NCBI GenBank assembly: GCA_024867545.1
Contig: JANFNE010000013.1
Location: 806,001-870,000, forward strand
Length of the DNA stretch: 64,000 bases
Reading direction: 5' to 3'
Origin: Phytopythium helicoides
Lineage: Eukaryota; Oomycota; Peronosporomycetes; Pythiales; Pythiaceae
The number at the start of each line of letters is the position of its first letter. The first letter of the stretch is position 1. The position numbers were made by a program, and so were the translations under genes. Under the pieces are notes generated by a model. That model had not been told where the DNA came from. It saw only the letters and a program-made list of their open reading frames with translations, and made no database searches. This document shows, piece after piece, positions 63,880-64,000 of this stretch.

Positions 63880-64000
63880 ATGAAGCGGAGGGAGCTGCTT
63901 GCTGCATGCGAGCAAATCATCAGATCGTTTGACCCTGCGAAAACAACCGTCGATGCCCATGCGGAAGAACAGCTGCTCGCTTTGCCGAATGCAAGCCCAA
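63880..64000 (+). CDS. Start of an unknown gene, 3' truncated by window
   Basis: ATG 63880 opens a frame that runs off the right edge after 40 codons. The peptide begins MKRRELLAACEQIIRSFDPA and continues with HAEEQLLALP, a helical charged N-terminus. A TATA-like box lies 62 bases upstream, which supports a real start. Too little is visible to name a family. Confidence 0.6.
   Translation, partial: MKRRELLAACEQIIRSFDPAKTTVDAHAEEQLLALPNASP

Overview
Eukaryotic nuclear DNA, almost certainly from an oomycete. Many genes carry short introns (mostly 40-90 bases, GT..AG, often with a CTRAY-like branch site), are GC-rich and lie close together, often as divergent pairs. A Crinkler-type effector, theta-class GST families and relics of Ser/Gly-repeat surface proteins fit Phytophthora/Pythium. 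The Crinkler carries an LYLTR motif in place of LFLAK, which points to a Pythium-like lineage (inference). Most exon coordinates below were worked out from splice signals, reading phase and protein continuity; none is backed by transcripts.

Layout. 0-4 kb: 3' half of an ABCB (P-glycoprotein) transporter followed by two theta-like GSTs on the minus strand. 5-20 kb: housekeeping block with a double-PH protein, a CUE/Smr protein divergent from a SET-MYND protein, a coiled-coil protein, a small unknown gene divergent from alanyl-tRNA synthetase, a Lys/Gln-rich small protein and the E2 subunit of pyruvate dehydrogenase. 20-29 kb: duplicated detoxification region with two five-exon GSTs, a truncated second copy of the E2 3' end, a full ABCB transporter and another two-exon GST. 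The ABC-GST order of the left edge is thus repeated about 26.4 kb away, and the last nucleotide-binding domain of the two transporters is nearly identical.

29.7-33 kb: a membrane-anchored cyclic-nucleotide phosphodiesterase. 35-40.3 kb: four related small P-loop GTPases in alternating orientation, resembling AIG1/GIMAP proteins but with an abnormal guanine-specificity motif; this is the strongest candidate for an undescribed system. 40.4-44.2 kb: gene-poor graveyard with broken fragments of Ser/Gly-repeat proteins and one intact-looking small three-exon gene. 44.5-46.3 kb: the Crinkler with a C-terminal kinase-like domain. 47-48.1 kb: another five-exon GST, an inverted near-copy of the one at 22-23 kb.

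48.3-64 kb: second housekeeping block with mitochondrial ribosomal protein mS34, an ER-resident thioredoxin-fold protein ending in RDEL, a LarE-like sulfur transferase with four exons, a 2,823-residue ankyrin-WGR-PARP protein with a large insert in its catalytic domain, ribosomal protein uS12 (RPS23), and the first 40 codons of an unknown gene at the right edge. ABC pumps plus theta GSTs suggest a xenobiotic conjugation-and-export locus that grows by tandem duplication and gene conversion. The other genes look functionally unrelated.
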